Translations under genes and position numbers: made by a program
The notes under the pieces: model-generated
Seen by the model: the letters and a program-made list of their open reading frames with translations, nothing else
Told to the model about the DNA's origin: nothing
Databases searched by the model: none
DNA from: Candidatus Methanoperedens sp.
Lineage (GTDB): Archaea > Halobacteriota > Methanosarcinia > Methanosarcinales > Methanoperedenaceae
NCBI GenBank assembly: GCA_028715885.1
Contig: JAQUQX010000011.1
Coordinates: 1 to 48,672, forward strand
DNA: 48,672 bases
Direction of reading: 5' to 3'
In this document: positions 24,775 through 34,510 of the stretch, piece by piece
Numbering within the stretch: position 1 is the first letter of the stretch
How the letters are laid out: each line of letters starts with the position of its first letter

Positions 24775-25921
24775 TTAACTTCACCTCGAAATAAGGCGGC
24801 TTTCGCATATCCATACCAGGTTCATACTTCAACTGCTCCTGAACAGGGTTCGCAAACCTTCTATACAATCTGGTAAGAGGAATATCTACAGGGCACACAT
24901 CACTGCACTGCCCGCACCCGATACATGCATCGGCAAGATGTAAGAAGCGAACGAGATGATACATGGACATCTTGTAAGCATCGCCGCGGAAATGATATTC
25001 AGTACACTTTGAAACATCGCCGCATGAGCAGGTGGGACATACCGCCTTGCACGCTCCGCAGTCGATGCAGTGTTCAAGCTCTTTCCTGAAATATTCAAGC
25101 CTTCCATTATCGATTGGAACGAATACCTTACCTTTCCATTTCTTGCCAAGGTCTTCCATGACGCCTTTTATTTTGGCGCGCATTGCGATTCCTTTCTCAT
25201 CAGGTTTTTGCACCTGCACGTATCCTGCATCGATTGCATTCTGGAGGAGTTTTGCGCCCTTTTCTGAATTTATCTCAACAAATGTTGCTTTTCCCACAAG
25301 GTCTCCAGTGACGCCCCAGTTGCCGCAGGCGATATCGGAATTATTTGGCACTTTTATCGTGCAATAGCGACAGCTTTCGCGCCTTCCGTATCCTTTCTCT
25401 TCAAGCTCATCAATGGTTATGGCATGCTCTTTCCCGTCCTTTGTCTCGAATATGAGCTTCCCCTTCTCGATTTCTTCGCCATGCACATCTTCAGGCTTGA
25501 GCTTGTACATTACTTCAAGCATCTCTCGCGTGACAACAGGATGCATCGACCCGCCGCAGTTCAATCCCACGATGAAAGTATTATCAAGATTTATTGCATT
25601 GCGTTTTCCCTGCTCGATAATCCCACGCACATCACATCCTTTCGCAGGAAGCGCGACTTTCAGGTTCCTGTTAGCGATAAGCTTTGCAAAGTTGCTCGGG
25701 ACTGAGTGTAATGAACCCGCCGAGTTCAATACTTCATTAACGTCCGAAGTTATTATCGGCACTGCTTCAAATTCGTTAATTTTCTTAAGCACTACAACAG
25801 CATCAACCAGCTTCTTTTCAAGCGCCGCAGCCAGCATGGAAGTCACAAGACCGCCAGAGCCTCCGCGCTTTCTCACGTCCTCTTTTGTTGACCATCCCAC
25901 ATACATCTCGCTTTTTTGCAT
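24767..25921 (-). CDS. FrhB/FdhB-family F420-type oxidoreductase with two-cluster ferredoxin tail
   Basis: A 384-residue protein. Residues about 8-265 are the FrhB/FdhB domain that binds FAD and oxidises or reduces F420 in hydrogenase, formate dehydrogenase and Fpo complexes: KRGGSGGLVTSMLAAAL at residues 18-34, ALPAKGCDVRG, GLNCGG, and C184-x2-C187 with C199 in SCRYCTIKVPNNSDIACGNWG (split across two). Residues 283-345 add two ferredoxin motifs, C285-x2-C288-x2-C291-x3-C295 and C333-x2-C336-x2-C339-x3-C343, arranged as in HdrC. The fusion suggests direct wiring of F420 chemistry to Hdr. The start shares one base with the upstream mvhD stop. Confidence 0.9.
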   Translation of the reverse strand: MQKSEMYVGWSTKEDVRKRGGSGGLVTSMLAAALEKKLVDAVVVLKKINEFEAVPIITSDVNEVLNSAGSLHSVPSNFAKLIANRNLKVALPAKGCDVRGIIEQGKRNAINLDNTFIVGLNCGGSMHPVVTREMLEVMYKLKPEDVHGEEIEKGKLIFETKDGKEHAITIDELEEKGYGRRESCRYCTIKVPNNSDIACGNWGVTGDLVGKATFVEINSEKGAKLLQNAIDAGYVQVQKPDEKGIAMRAKIKGVMEDLGKKWKGKVFVPIDNGRLEYFRKELEHCIDCGACKAVCPTCSCGDVSKCTEYHFRGDAYKMSMYHLVRFLHLADACIGCGQCSDVCPVDIPLTRLYRRFANPVQEQLKYEPGMDMRKPPYFEVKLNE

Positions 25922-26382
25922 TAAGCCACCCCCTCAGGTTTTAATGGACTTGGACCGAGTTTCTTTATCTGCGCCGTGACGTCGCGGATGAAATTTGCGA
26001 ACTTCTCGCCTTCGCTGGCGGAAATCCAGTTAAGCTGAAGTCTCTCTTTTTCAATACCAAGTTCTCGCGCCACGTTCTCAAGGTACTTGTATTTTATTTT
26101 TGTCTTATCATTGCCATTCACATAATGGCAGTCGCCGATGTGGCAGCCTGTGACAAGAACTGCATCAGCGCCTTCAAGGAAAGCATTGAACACATGCAGC
26201 GGGTCTATCCTGCCTGAACACATCACACGTATAATTCGCGTTGATGCCGGCTGCTGGAATCGTCCCATACCAGCGCTGTCAGCGCCTCCGTATGAGCACC
26301 AATTGCAGCAGAATGCAACAATTTTAGGTTCCCAGCCGCCAGTCTTTGCAGCCGCCGGGGCTGCTGCCGCTTCTGCGCTCAT
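25921..26382 (-). CDS. mvhD: MvhD/FlpD-family [2Fe-2S] electron-transfer protein (copy 2)
   Basis: A 153-residue MvhD-type subunit that passes electrons between a hydrogenase or dehydrogenase and Hdr[23 protein letters not shown] supplies two of the cluster cysteine groups. [23 protein letters not shown] and [16 protein letters not shown] follow. It is close to, but clearly diverged from, the second copy at 28403-28846. Each copy sits directly downstream of an HdrA gene, so each HdrA probably has its own MvhD. It overlaps HdrA by four bases (ATGA). Confidence 0.93.
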   Translation of the reverse strand: MSAEAAAAPAAAKTGGWEPKIVAFCCNWCSYGGADSAGMGRFQQPASTRIIRVMCSGRIDPLHVFNAFLEGADAVLVTGCHIGDCHYVNGNDKTKIKYKYLENVARELGIEKERLQLNWISASEGEKFANFIRDVTAQIKKLGPSPLKPEGVA

Positions 26383-28406
26383 GCCGCCACCTCCTGGAAC
26401 TTGAACACATTCTTTATCTGTGCAAGTAACTGGTTGTTCTTGAAGTGGCTTTGCTCAAGCGCGCCTGTCGGGCAGGCTGTGACACATGTGCCGCATCCCT
26501 TGCATAGCGCCTTCACCACATTCGCTTTTTTAATCCCCGTATTTAAATACGGGGTTTCATCCATCTTGATAGCCTGGAACGGACACATGGGTATGCACAC
26601 CTGGCATCCCACGCAGACCTCAGGATTCACCACTGCGGTTATGCCTTCTGTTATGGCTTTCTTGTTCTTTAGCAGAATAGTCGCCCTGCCTGCGCATGCG
26701 CTGCCCTGGGAAACAGCATAAGGAATATCTTTCGGACCTGACGCCACGCCTGCAAGGAACACTCCGTCGATAGTGGTATCAACAGGTTTTAATTTAGGAT
26801 GGGCTTCCATCAGCAGCCCATCTGCTGCTTTTGATAATTTCAATAATTGCTGTATCTGGTTTATTCCTTCATGCGGCACTATGCCTGTGGCAAGCACAAT
26901 AAGGTCAAATTCAAGATTCCGGATCTCATTTGCAAGCGTATCCTCAACTCTGACCTTGATATTTTTAGTAACGGGGTCTTCTTTAACTTCAACAGGTCTT
27001 CCGCGCAGGAATTTAACACCGAGCGCGCGCGATCTGTTGTATGATTCCTCATATCCCCTGAAGGGTGTCCTGATGTCAATATACATTATCGTGTGATCCG
27101 TTTCGGGGCGTTTCTCCTTGAGAAGCTGTGCATTCTTTATTGTGACCATGCAGCATACGCCAGAGCAGTAGATGTTGGTGGCTTTATCTCGCGACCCGAC
27201 ACAATTTACAAAACCCACGCGTATGGGTTCTTTACAGTCCGATGGACGCACAACGTGGCCGCCAGTTGGACCAGCAGCGTTCAGCAATCGTTCAAATTCC
27301 ATTGCTGTAATGACATTATCGTACAATCCGTAACCAAAATCGTGCCTGGGCTCAGGATCGTATGTTTTGAAACCCACTGCTCCTACAATGACGCCAACAT
27401 TAATATCTGTATAAGAAGTCTGCATATCATAATTTATGGCGCCGCTCTGGCATGCCTTGGCACACGCCTTACAACTGATGCAGTTCTCTTTATCAAGAAC
27501 TGCACGAAGCGGCACAGCCTGGGGGAACGGGACATAAATTGCCTTGCGCGTGCCGAAGCCTTCATTGAAATCATACGGCACTTCAACAGGACATACTTCG
27601 CTGCATTTGGCACAGCCTGTGCATTTGGCAACGTCAAGGTATCTGGGTTTATGCTCCACCTTCACGTTAAAGTTGCCCACATACCCTTCCACAGCTTTTA
27701 CTTCCGAATAACTCATTATCTTGATATTCTTGTTCCTTGCCACTTCCACCATCTTGGGACCCAGGATGCATATCGAGCAGTCGTTAGTTGGGAACACCTT
27801 ATCAAATCTCGCCATCCTGCCGCCGATAGAAGGTTCCTTCTCAACGAGATAAACCTGGAAACCCATATCCGCAAGATCAAGCGCTGATTGCATGCCGGCG
27901 ACGCCTGCACCGATGACAAGGGCTTTATCAGTAACAGGCACTTCACTTGCCTGAAGAGGCTCAAGCAGCTTTGATCGCTCAACGCCCATTCTTATAAGGT
28001 CTTTGGCTTTCTCCGTGGCTTTTTCCTTCTCCCACATGTGAATCCATGAGCAGTGGTCTCTGATATTTACGAATTCAAGGAAGTACTGGTTAAGACCCAT
28101 CTGCTCGATGCATGCGCGAAATGTGGGTTCGTGCGTCTTTGGCGAACACGCAGCAACAACAACGCGGTTCAGGTTGTGCTCTTTTATCTTCTGCTGGATG
28201 TCAGCCTGTCCCGAGTCAGAACATGTGAACTTGTTCACTGAGGTGACCTTGACGCCGGGCAGCGTTCCGATATAATCTGCCACTGCCTTTGTATTAACGA
28301 CGCCTCCTATATTCACGCCGCATTCGCATACGAACACACCTACCCGTTTTTCTTCATTATCTTTTGCAACGGCACCTTTATTTTCAGTACCTTTAATATC
28401 GCTCAT
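26379..28406 (-). CDS. hdrA: heterodisulfide reductase subunit A (HdrA)
   Basis: A 675-residue flavoprotein of normal HdrA length. The N-terminal domain (residues 20-150, [19 protein letters not shown]) is followed by an FAD-binding thioredoxin-reductase fold with [18 protein letters not shown] near 165. A ferredoxin is inserted at C262-x2-C265-x2-C268-x3-C272 and C309-x2-C312-x2-C315-x3-C319. Another pair lies at the C-terminus (C598 to C608 and C635 to C645). In methanogens HdrA is the bifurcating flavin subunit of HdrABC. Here it follows MvhD copy 1 and precedes MvhD copy 2, both with ATGA overlaps. Confidence 0.96.
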   Translation of the reverse strand: MSDIKGTENKGAVAKDNEEKRVGVFVCECGVNIGGVVNTKAVADYIGTLPGVKVTSVNKFTCSDSGQADIQQKIKEHNLNRVVVAACSPKTHEPTFRACIEQMGLNQYFLEFVNIRDHCSWIHMWEKEKATEKAKDLIRMGVERSKLLEPLQASEVPVTDKALVIGAGVAGMQSALDLADMGFQVYLVEKEPSIGGRMARFDKVFPTNDCSICILGPKMVEVARNKNIKIMSYSEVKAVEGYVGNFNVKVEHKPRYLDVAKCTGCAKCSEVCPVEVPYDFNEGFGTRKAIYVPFPQAVPLRAVLDKENCISCKACAKACQSGAINYDMQTSYTDINVGVIVGAVGFKTYDPEPRHDFGYGLYDNVITAMEFERLLNAAGPTGGHVVRPSDCKEPIRVGFVNCVGSRDKATNIYCSGVCCMVTIKNAQLLKEKRPETDHTIMYIDIRTPFRGYEESYNRSRALGVKFLRGRPVEVKEDPVTKNIKVRVEDTLANEIRNLEFDLIVLATGIVPHEGINQIQQLLKLSKAADGLLMEAHPKLKPVDTTIDGVFLAGVASGPKDIPYAVSQGSACAGRATILLKNKKAITEGITAVVNPEVCVGCQVCIPMCPFQAIKMDETPYLNTGIKKANVVKALCKGCGTCVTACPTGALEQSHFKNNQLLAQIKNVFKFQEVAA

Positions 28407-28846
28407 TTCTTCACTTCCTTGACTGGATTTTCACCCAATTTCTTTATCTCTTCCGTAAAATCCCGAATAACTTCTGAGAATCGTAATCCTTCACTGGCAG
28501 AAATCCACTCAAGCCGCAGCCTCTTATCAAGCCCCAGCTTTGCCAGCGCTTTTTTAGTGTTATTTATCCTGACTTCTGCGTTCTTATTTCCATCAATATA
28601 ATGGCAGTCGCCGATATGGCATCCTGCAATAAGAACGCCGTCGGCGCCGTCCTTGAGCGCTTTCAGGATGAATGAAGGCTCTACCCTGCTTGAACACATG
28701 ACACGCAGGACTTTGACTGTTGGAGGATACTGGAATCTGCTCACTCCTGCAAGGTCGGCTCCTGCATATGAACACCAGTTGCAGCAAAAAGCAAGTATAT
28801 TTGGCTCCCATCCGTTCTCTTTCGATGCAGGAGTTTCGGCACTCAT
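28403..28846 (-). CDS. mvhD: MvhD/FlpD-family [2Fe-2S] electron-transfer protein (copy 1)
   Basis: A 147-residue MvhD homologue with [30 protein letters not shown] and [15 protein letters not shown] motifs and an ISASEGLRFSEVIRDF tail. The cysteine set matches the second copy in the operon. It lies between the fused HdrA and the single HdrA with four-base overlaps at both ends. It is likely the electron bridge between one HdrA flavin and a dehydrogenase subunit. No hydrogenase large or small subunit is encoded here, so the partner is probably the FdhB-like or MopB-like protein. Confidence 0.93.
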   Translation of the reverse strand: MSAETPASKENGWEPNILAFCCNWCSYAGADLAGVSRFQYPPTVKVLRVMCSSRVEPSFILKALKDGADGVLIAGCHIGDCHYIDGNKNAEVRINNTKKALAKLGLDKRLRLEWISASEGLRFSEVIRDFTEEIKKLGENPVKEVKK

Positions 28847-31800
28847 ACAATCACCTCCACAACGCCCTTCTCAATTGAAATGCTCTTTACTCCCCTGTCG
28901 AAGGCATCTATCGCTTCGCCTATCTCTTTTGATGAGAAATGCTGCGCCGTAATAGCGCCTGCAGGACAGGCGGCTGCGCATGAACCGCATCCTTTGCAGG
29001 CGGCAGGATTAATTTTTGATTTCTTTGTGGTGTAAGTGACCTCTTCGACTTTGACGGTCGCATCATACAATGAAGGCGCATTATAGGGACAAACCGTAAC
29101 ACAGGTGCCGCAGCCAATGCATTTTGTTTCATTGACAACGGATATCGCGCCTTCTGTCTCTATGAACTTACGGGACAAAATCGTACACGCCCTTGATGCA
29201 GCGGCGCTTGCCTGCGAAATGGCTTCATCTATGAGCTTTGGCGCCTGGGCGCTTCCGCACAGGAATACGCCGTCAGTGGCAAAATCAACCGGACGCAGCT
29301 TGGGATGTGCCTCGAGGAAGAATTTGTTTTTGTCAAGAGGTATCTTGAACAACTGGTTTATCTCCTCGTTTTCACCCGCAACCAGCGGCGTGCTCAGCAC
29401 TACAAGGTCAGAGGCTATCTCGATATCCTCGTTAAGCATGGAATCATGCACAATAACCGAGCTGCCCTGCACTTTTGGCGGCTTGTCTGCATCGTATTTA
29501 ATGAATAGAACGCCAAGGTCTCTTGCAGTTTCATACAGCTTCTCGATAACGCCGTATGTTCTCATATCGCGATATAATACATACACGCTTGCGCTGCTGT
29601 TTGCTTTCTTGATTCGTATCGCGTTCTTGACAGCGTCAACACAGCATGTTCTCCCGCAGTATTCCCGTTCTTTGCTGCGCGCGCCCACGCACTGGATCAT
29701 GGTTATAGTTTTTGCGCCAACACCTGCTCCGAGCATTTTCTCAAACTGCGCCTGGGTAACAATGTGTTTATCGCTGCCGTAATTGAATAATCCTGATGGT
29801 TCAAGGTTCCTGGCTCCTGTTGCTACGACCGCTGCGCCAAAATCAACAGGCATTTCCTTTCCTTTTGCCAGTATCACTCCTTTGAAATTGCCAAGATACC
29901 CCTCGACCTTCATGAGTTTTGCTTCGTTTATGATCTTTATATTCTTATTCTCATTCACTTTGCGGATAAGGTCTTTCAGCACATCAGCAGGCTTCTTTCC
30001 ATCATATAATTCCGTCATCTCCCGCAGCATCCCGCCAAGCTCTTTTTCCTTTTCAACAAGGGTCACTGGATAACCGTTGTTAGCAATATCAAGCGCTGCT
30101 GTCATGCCTGCTACGCCTGCGCCAAGCACAAGCGCCTTATTGATAAGAGACACTTTTTGCTTGTAAAGCGGCTGGAAAAGAGCGGACTTTGCTACAGCCA
30201 TCTGCACGATAGCTTTTGCTTTTTCAGTAGCTTTATCTTTTTCTTTCATGTGAACCCAGGAACAGTGTTCACGGATATTCGCCAGTTCAAAAAGATACGG
30301 ATTTAATCCTGCTTCGCGGCAGGTATTCTGGAATAACGGCTCGTGCGTGCGCGGCGTGCACGACGCCACTACCACACGGTTAAGGTTATTTTTTGCTATC
30401 GCATCTTTTATTGTGACCTGTGAATCTGATGAACAGGCATACAACATTTCCTGTGCATGCGCAACACCAGGAAGCGTTTTCGCATATTCAACAACATTCG
30501 GGACATTGACCACTGATCCTATATTTATCCCGCAGTGGCATACGAATACGCCGATGCGCGGCTCTGGCGAGAGCGGCTTTTCATCCGGGAATTTTCGCTC
30601 TTTTATTAGAGTTCCGCGCTCACCTGATAGAAGGGCGGCAGCTTTTGAGGCGGCTGCGCTTGCCTGCGCCACGGTGTCCGGTATATCCTTTGGCCCCTGT
30701 GCAACGCCGCAGACATAGATGCCTGCAACACTTGTTTCGACAGGATTTTCAATCGTTGTTGCGATATTTCCGAACTCATCAAGTGCGATGCCCGACGACT
30801 GGGCAAGAGCGCGTGTCGAATCAGCAGGGTCAAGTCCTATGGAAAGAACGACCATATCATAATTCTTAGTCATAAGGTCGCCTGTGTTGAAATCTTCGAA
30901 TTTAAGTGATAGTGAATTATCAGGATTGACGATAACTTCAGGGGGGCGGGAATTGATATACCTGATACCGTATTCTCTCTGCGCGCGGTTGTAGAATTCC
31001 TCAAAATTCTTTCCATAAGCCCTGACATCTATCTGGAAAATCGTAATATCAAGCTCGGAGTCATGTTCTTTTGCGATTATGGATTCTTTGGTCGCATACA
31101 TGCAGCACACTGAAGAGCAGTGCTTCCTGTTGATGCGCGGATTCCGGGAGCCTACGCACTGGATAAATGCAATATTCTTCGGGACCTTTCCATCCGACTG
31201 CTTTGTCACATGTCCCTGGGTAGGGCCGCTTGCGCTCAGGAGACGTTCGAACTGGAGCGATGTAATAACATCGGGATGGTCGAACCTGTACTGTTTCAGC
31301 ACTGATGGGTCAAATGGCTTAAAACCTGTTGCAAGCACAACTGAACCCACATTCAGCTCGATCTCTTTGTCTTTCTGTTCATAATCCACGGCTTTTGGCC
31401 CGCATACTTTCTTGCACACGCCGCATTTGCCTTTTGTGAGATACATGCAGTGAGCAGCATCAATGGTAGCCACACGCGGTATCGCCTGTGCAAAAGGAAT
31501 GTAGATGGATTTACGCTTGCTCATGCCTGCGTTGTACTCGTCCGGCACTTTTGAGGGACATTTCTCGGTGCATGTGCCGCAGCCAGTGCATTTTGTCTCA
31601 TCAACGTAGCGCGCTTTCTTTACAATTTTAACTTTAAAATCGCCTGCTTTCCCTGAGATGGATTTAACATCGCTATACCCAAGCAATTCAATATTGGGGT
31701 GCCTTGCAGTTTCCACAAGTTTTGGCGAGAGGATGCACATGGCGCAGTCATTTGTGGGGAAGGTCTTGTCAAGCTGGGACATTACGCCGCCGATGCTGGG

Positions 31801-31902
31801 TCGTGATTCTATGAGATACGTTTTGTATCCGCTGTCTGCAAGGTCAAGAGCCGCCTGGATACCTGCGATACCGCCGCCTACTACCGCTACCGAGCCTTTC
31901 AT
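28843..31902 (-). CDS. hdrA: fused double HdrA (two flavin modules, 1019 residues)
   Basis: Two HdrA cores in one chain. Module 1 spans residues 1-430: FAD loop VVGGGIAGIQAALDLAD at 7-23, inserted ferredoxin C105/C108/C111/C115 and a second, irregular motif C160/C163/C167. It has no N-terminal HdrA domain. Residues 449-580 are a complete HdrA N-terminal domain (VFVCHCGINIGS, TPRTHEP). Module 2 follows (FAD loop LGAGVAGMTAALDIANNG at 593-610) without an inserted ferredoxin, then C-terminal ferredoxins at C928 to C938 and C969 to C979. Normal HdrA is about 650-680 residues. The chain could hold two FADs and many clusters. Overlaps of four bases join it to hdrB and mvhD. Confidence 0.93.
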   Translation of the reverse strand: MKGSVAVVGGGIAGIQAALDLADSGYKTYLIESRPSIGGVMSQLDKTFPTNDCAMCILSPKLVETARHPNIELLGYSDVKSISGKAGDFKVKIVKKARYVDETKCTGCGTCTEKCPSKVPDEYNAGMSKRKSIYIPFAQAIPRVATIDAAHCMYLTKGKCGVCKKVCGPKAVDYEQKDKEIELNVGSVVLATGFKPFDPSVLKQYRFDHPDVITSLQFERLLSASGPTQGHVTKQSDGKVPKNIAFIQCVGSRNPRINRKHCSSVCCMYATKESIIAKEHDSELDITIFQIDVRAYGKNFEEFYNRAQREYGIRYINSRPPEVIVNPDNSLSLKFEDFNTGDLMTKNYDMVVLSIGLDPADSTRALAQSSGIALDEFGNIATTIENPVETSVAGIYVCGVAQGPKDIPDTVAQASAAASKAAALLSGERGTLIKERKFPDEKPLSPEPRIGVFVCHCGINIGSVVNVPNVVEYAKTLPGVAHAQEMLYACSSDSQVTIKDAIAKNNLNRVVVASCTPRTHEPLFQNTCREAGLNPYLFELANIREHCSWVHMKEKDKATEKAKAIVQMAVAKSALFQPLYKQKVSLINKALVLGAGVAGMTAALDIANNGYPVTLVEKEKELGGMLREMTELYDGKKPADVLKDLIRKVNENKNIKIINEAKLMKVEGYLGNFKGVILAKGKEMPVDFGAAVVATGARNLEPSGLFNYGSDKHIVTQAQFEKMLGAGVGAKTITMIQCVGARSKEREYCGRTCCVDAVKNAIRIKKANSSASVYVLYRDMRTYGVIEKLYETARDLGVLFIKYDADKPPKVQGSSVIVHDSMLNEDIEIASDLVVLSTPLVAGENEEINQLFKIPLDKNKFFLEAHPKLRPVDFATDGVFLCGSAQAPKLIDEAISQASAAASRACTILSRKFIETEGAISVVNETKCIGCGTCVTVCPYNAPSLYDATVKVEEVTYTTKKSKINPAACKGCGSCAAACPAGAITAQHFSSKEIGEAIDAFDRGVKSISIEKGVVEVIV

Positions 31903-32828
31903 TCTGATGCCTCCGCTTCTGCTTTGGCTGCAGGTTTTGCCGCGGCTTTTGCCTCTGCCTTTGCAGTTCCTTTTCCTATGGATTCGATAAGCTTAGTAGT
32001 TGATACCATGTTCTTATCAAGTTCAAGGTCTTTCTCGCTAAGACCCATTGCAAGACCGATAAGCTGGGTAAAATACAGCACAGGCATCTCGATTACCGTA
32101 TTATGCGCCTTCTCTATCATTTTCTGCTGACCGTCCAGCAGCATATGGCACATGGGGCAGGCAACTACAACGCAATTCGCGCCAGCTGCTTTTGCCTCAT
32201 CGAATAATTTTTTTGTAAGAATGAATGCGTAATCCTGTTTGCTCATAAGGAGATTGCCCCCGCAGCATTTGGTTTTCTGCGTAAAAGGCAAGCATTCGGC
32301 ACCTGTCGCTTTTATCAGGTTATCAAGAGACATGGGATTTTCAGGATTGTCGAATTTTGAAACCTCGGAAGGGCGAACCAGCAGGCAGCCGTAATAAGCA
32401 ACAGCTTTTATCCCATTCAATGGTTTCACAAATTTCTTCGATATCGCATCCATCCCCATATCATTGACAATAACATCAAGCAGGTGCTTTAATTTGATAC
32501 CTTTGTATTCTTCACCAAGAGCCTTTTCGATTTTTTTCTTGAATAACGGATCATTTCTCATGGCTGTATCCGCTCTTGAAAGATTATGCGAGCATATACT
32601 GCACGGGATAACAAGATCAAGCCCTGTTTTCTGCGCTTTGAAGTTGTTGCGCGCCGACAATCCCATTGAAAGTTCCCTGTCAAATATAGCTTCAAGCGCA
32701 CCGCAACAGTTCCAGTCCTCTATCTCTACAAGCTCTATCCCTGCTGCTTTACATACTGCTTTTGTGGATGCATCGTATTCTCGCGCCGTGCCATGCAGCG
32801 TGCATCCCGGATAATAAGCAAGCTTCAT
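31899..32828 (-). CDS. hdrB: heterodisulfide reductase subunit B (HdrB)
   Basis: A 309-residue HdrB with both CCG domains intact: YYPGCTLHG, WNCCGALE and PCSICSHN in the first half, then YYGCLLVRP, KCCGGNLLMS and CPMCHMLLDGQ in the second. In HdrABC these domains ligate two non-cubane [4Fe-4S] clusters that cleave the CoM-S-S-CoB disulfide. The last 25 residues are a KAEAKAAAKPAAKA-type tail like that of the small terminal operon protein, not found in classical HdrB. The gene overlaps hdrC and the fused hdrA by four bases each. Confidence 0.95.
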   Translation of the reverse strand: MKLAYYPGCTLHGTAREYDASTKAVCKAAGIELVEIEDWNCCGALEAIFDRELSMGLSARNNFKAQKTGLDLVIPCSICSHNLSRADTAMRNDPLFKKKIEKALGEEYKGIKLKHLLDVIVNDMGMDAISKKFVKPLNGIKAVAYYGCLLVRPSEVSKFDNPENPMSLDNLIKATGAECLPFTQKTKCCGGNLLMSKQDYAFILTKKLFDEAKAAGANCVVVACPMCHMLLDGQQKMIEKAHNTVIEMPVLYFTQLIGLAMGLSEKDLELDKNMVSTTKLIESIGKGTAKAEAKAAAKPAAKAEAEASE

Positions 32829-33394
32829 TTCTTCTCCACTTCCTCAAAAATGCGTTTTATTTCTTTTGTGCCTTTTATTTTATGAGGGAGAATGCTGAGT
32901 TTTCCTTTCTTGAACAATTCAAACCCCATGGGAGCATATCCCAGTGCGCCGCCAATGCCTTTTGTTTTTAACATGAACGTTCCGGAAACACCAGCTTCAT
33001 ACCATTTGCCATTGCTTTTTACTGAATCAATGAAAAGATTATCAAATACAGGTTTGGAATTGCTGATCTTGATCTTCCCTGCTTTTGCCTCGCGCTGCGC
33101 TATCGCACGTATCGCTCCTATGACTTCTGTAATTTTAACATCCTGCGGACAGCGCTCATAACAGATATAGCATGAAGCGCAGAGCCACAGTGAATCGTCT
33201 GAGAGAACTTCTTTTCGCATGCCAAGGAGGGCTTTCCTGAGGATTGTTCTTGGATTATAGGACTTGTCAATTTCCGTGACCGGGCAGCCGACGGTGCATC
33301 CGGTGCAGTTGAAGCATTTCTTTATGTTCTCACCGCCGGGTTCTTTTGCAATCTCATATTTAAAATTCGGGTCAAGTTCGCTTGATTTTATCAT
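32825..33394 (-). CDS. hdrC: heterodisulfide reductase subunit C (HdrC)
   Basis: A 189-residue two-cluster ferredoxin subunit. Motifs are C27-x2-C30-x2-C33-x3-C37 (KCFNCTGCTVGCPV) and C72-x2-C75-x2-C78-x3-C82 (WLCASCYICYERCPQDV). It relays electrons from HdrA to HdrB. The IGAIRAIAQREAK and SVKSNGKWYEAGV segments are usual for the family. It sits between the HdrD-like gene and hdrB with four-base overlaps. Confidence 0.95.
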   Translation of the reverse strand: MIKSSELDPNFKYEIAKEPGGENIKKCFNCTGCTVGCPVTEIDKSYNPRTILRKALLGMRKEVLSDDSLWLCASCYICYERCPQDVKITEVIGAIRAIAQREAKAGKIKISNSKPVFDNLFIDSVKSNGKWYEAGVSGTFMLKTKGIGGALGYAPMGFELFKKGKLSILPHKIKGTKEIKRIFEEVEKK

Positions 33395-34432
33395 TTTCCC
33401 GCCTCCAGTTGTCTTGCGAGGAATACGCTGAGGTCAACCACATCGAAATTATATTTCTTTACTGCATCTTTTTCTGTTTTCAGGCAATTAAAATGAGCAA
33501 GGCATTTTGAACATGCGGTGATAAGAGTTTTTGCACCTGTTGCTTCTGCTTCATCCATCCGTGCGATGCGAAGCGCTTTTGTCTGTTCGTTGCAGTTCAT
33601 GAAACTGCTCACCCCGCAGCACAGGGCATTTTCTTTTGAATGTTCCATTTCTTTTACTGTGACACCATTTGATGTTAGCGCTTTTCGCGGCGCGTCATAT
33701 ACACCCATATGCCTTCCGAGCCGACACGGGTCATGGTATGTCACATCAGCTTTTATTTTCAGACCAAGTTTATCCAGAAGCTCACTGGTATGAACTACCT
33801 TGATACCAAGGTCATAATCTTTTGAAAAGGTACGGTAGCATTCTGCGCAGCTTGTTATGAGAGTATCGATGCCGCTTTCTTTTATGTATTTTCTATTATG
33901 GTTCTTGAGTTTTTCAAAAACATCCTTTTTCCCCTGCCAGAGCACGTCATGACCGCAGCATTTCATATTCATGACCTGCGGTTTAATGCCGAGCTTATCA
34001 AGCAGCATAAGCGAGGAAGTTGTTATTTCTCCAAAATCAGTCTTGACATCATGCAAGAATAAGCCAAGCTGGTCAACGCATCCGGGGAAAAAACCATATT
34101 TTGATTCTGATTTTTCAGGTTTGACCCCATCAAGTTTAGAACTCAGTTCATTGAATTCTGTGAAAACACCAAGATGCGCAACGTCAAGCGGCTGTTTACC
34201 CGCACGTTCTTCTTTTATGAAACTTAAGAAGTCCACCTGCTGCGGGCAGCCAACCGGACATAGCCCGCACGTCAGGCATGTCCAGATGTCTTTTGTATCA
34301 AGCCCGTAAACATTGGAATTATAAATAGAGCTGCGCGGGGAGGTTTTTGAAACTCGGCGCATGGGGCAAATAGATGTGCATTTACCGCACTGATAACAGG
34401 CTTGTACGTTACTCGTTTGTACCCACCAGCAT
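33391..34432 (-). CDS. HdrD-like (ferredoxin plus two CCG domains) subunit, 5' end apparently frameshifted
   Basis: The clean reading frame from ATG 34362 gives 323 residues. The same frame continues upstream with CYQCGKCTSICP (34363-34398), a full first ferredoxin motif that would pair with the internal CLTCGLCPVGCP. No ATG, GTG or TTG lies in that frame before a stop near 34458. An ATG at 34432 in another frame reads MLVGTNE then TAA at 34409. A one-base slip near 34409 would join them, so I extend the feature there. The C-terminal half has two CCG domains (FFPGC, KCCGHD, SCAEC; HDPCRLG, LCCGVS, ACSKC), as in HdrD or GlpC. It is the first gene of the operon. Confidence 0.8.
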
Positions 34433-34510
34433 TTTGTTGATTTGTAACGTTTTTTTGATTAGAGGGTATAATTGGTTTTAAACATTTCGATTTTTAACGA
34501 TGCAGAGAAT

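Noticed and set aside
27093-27887. 264-codon plus-strand frame inside the HdrA gene
   Set aside because: It lies antisense to a clear HdrA with intact motifs; composition and Cys-rich content are a mirror of the conserved gene.
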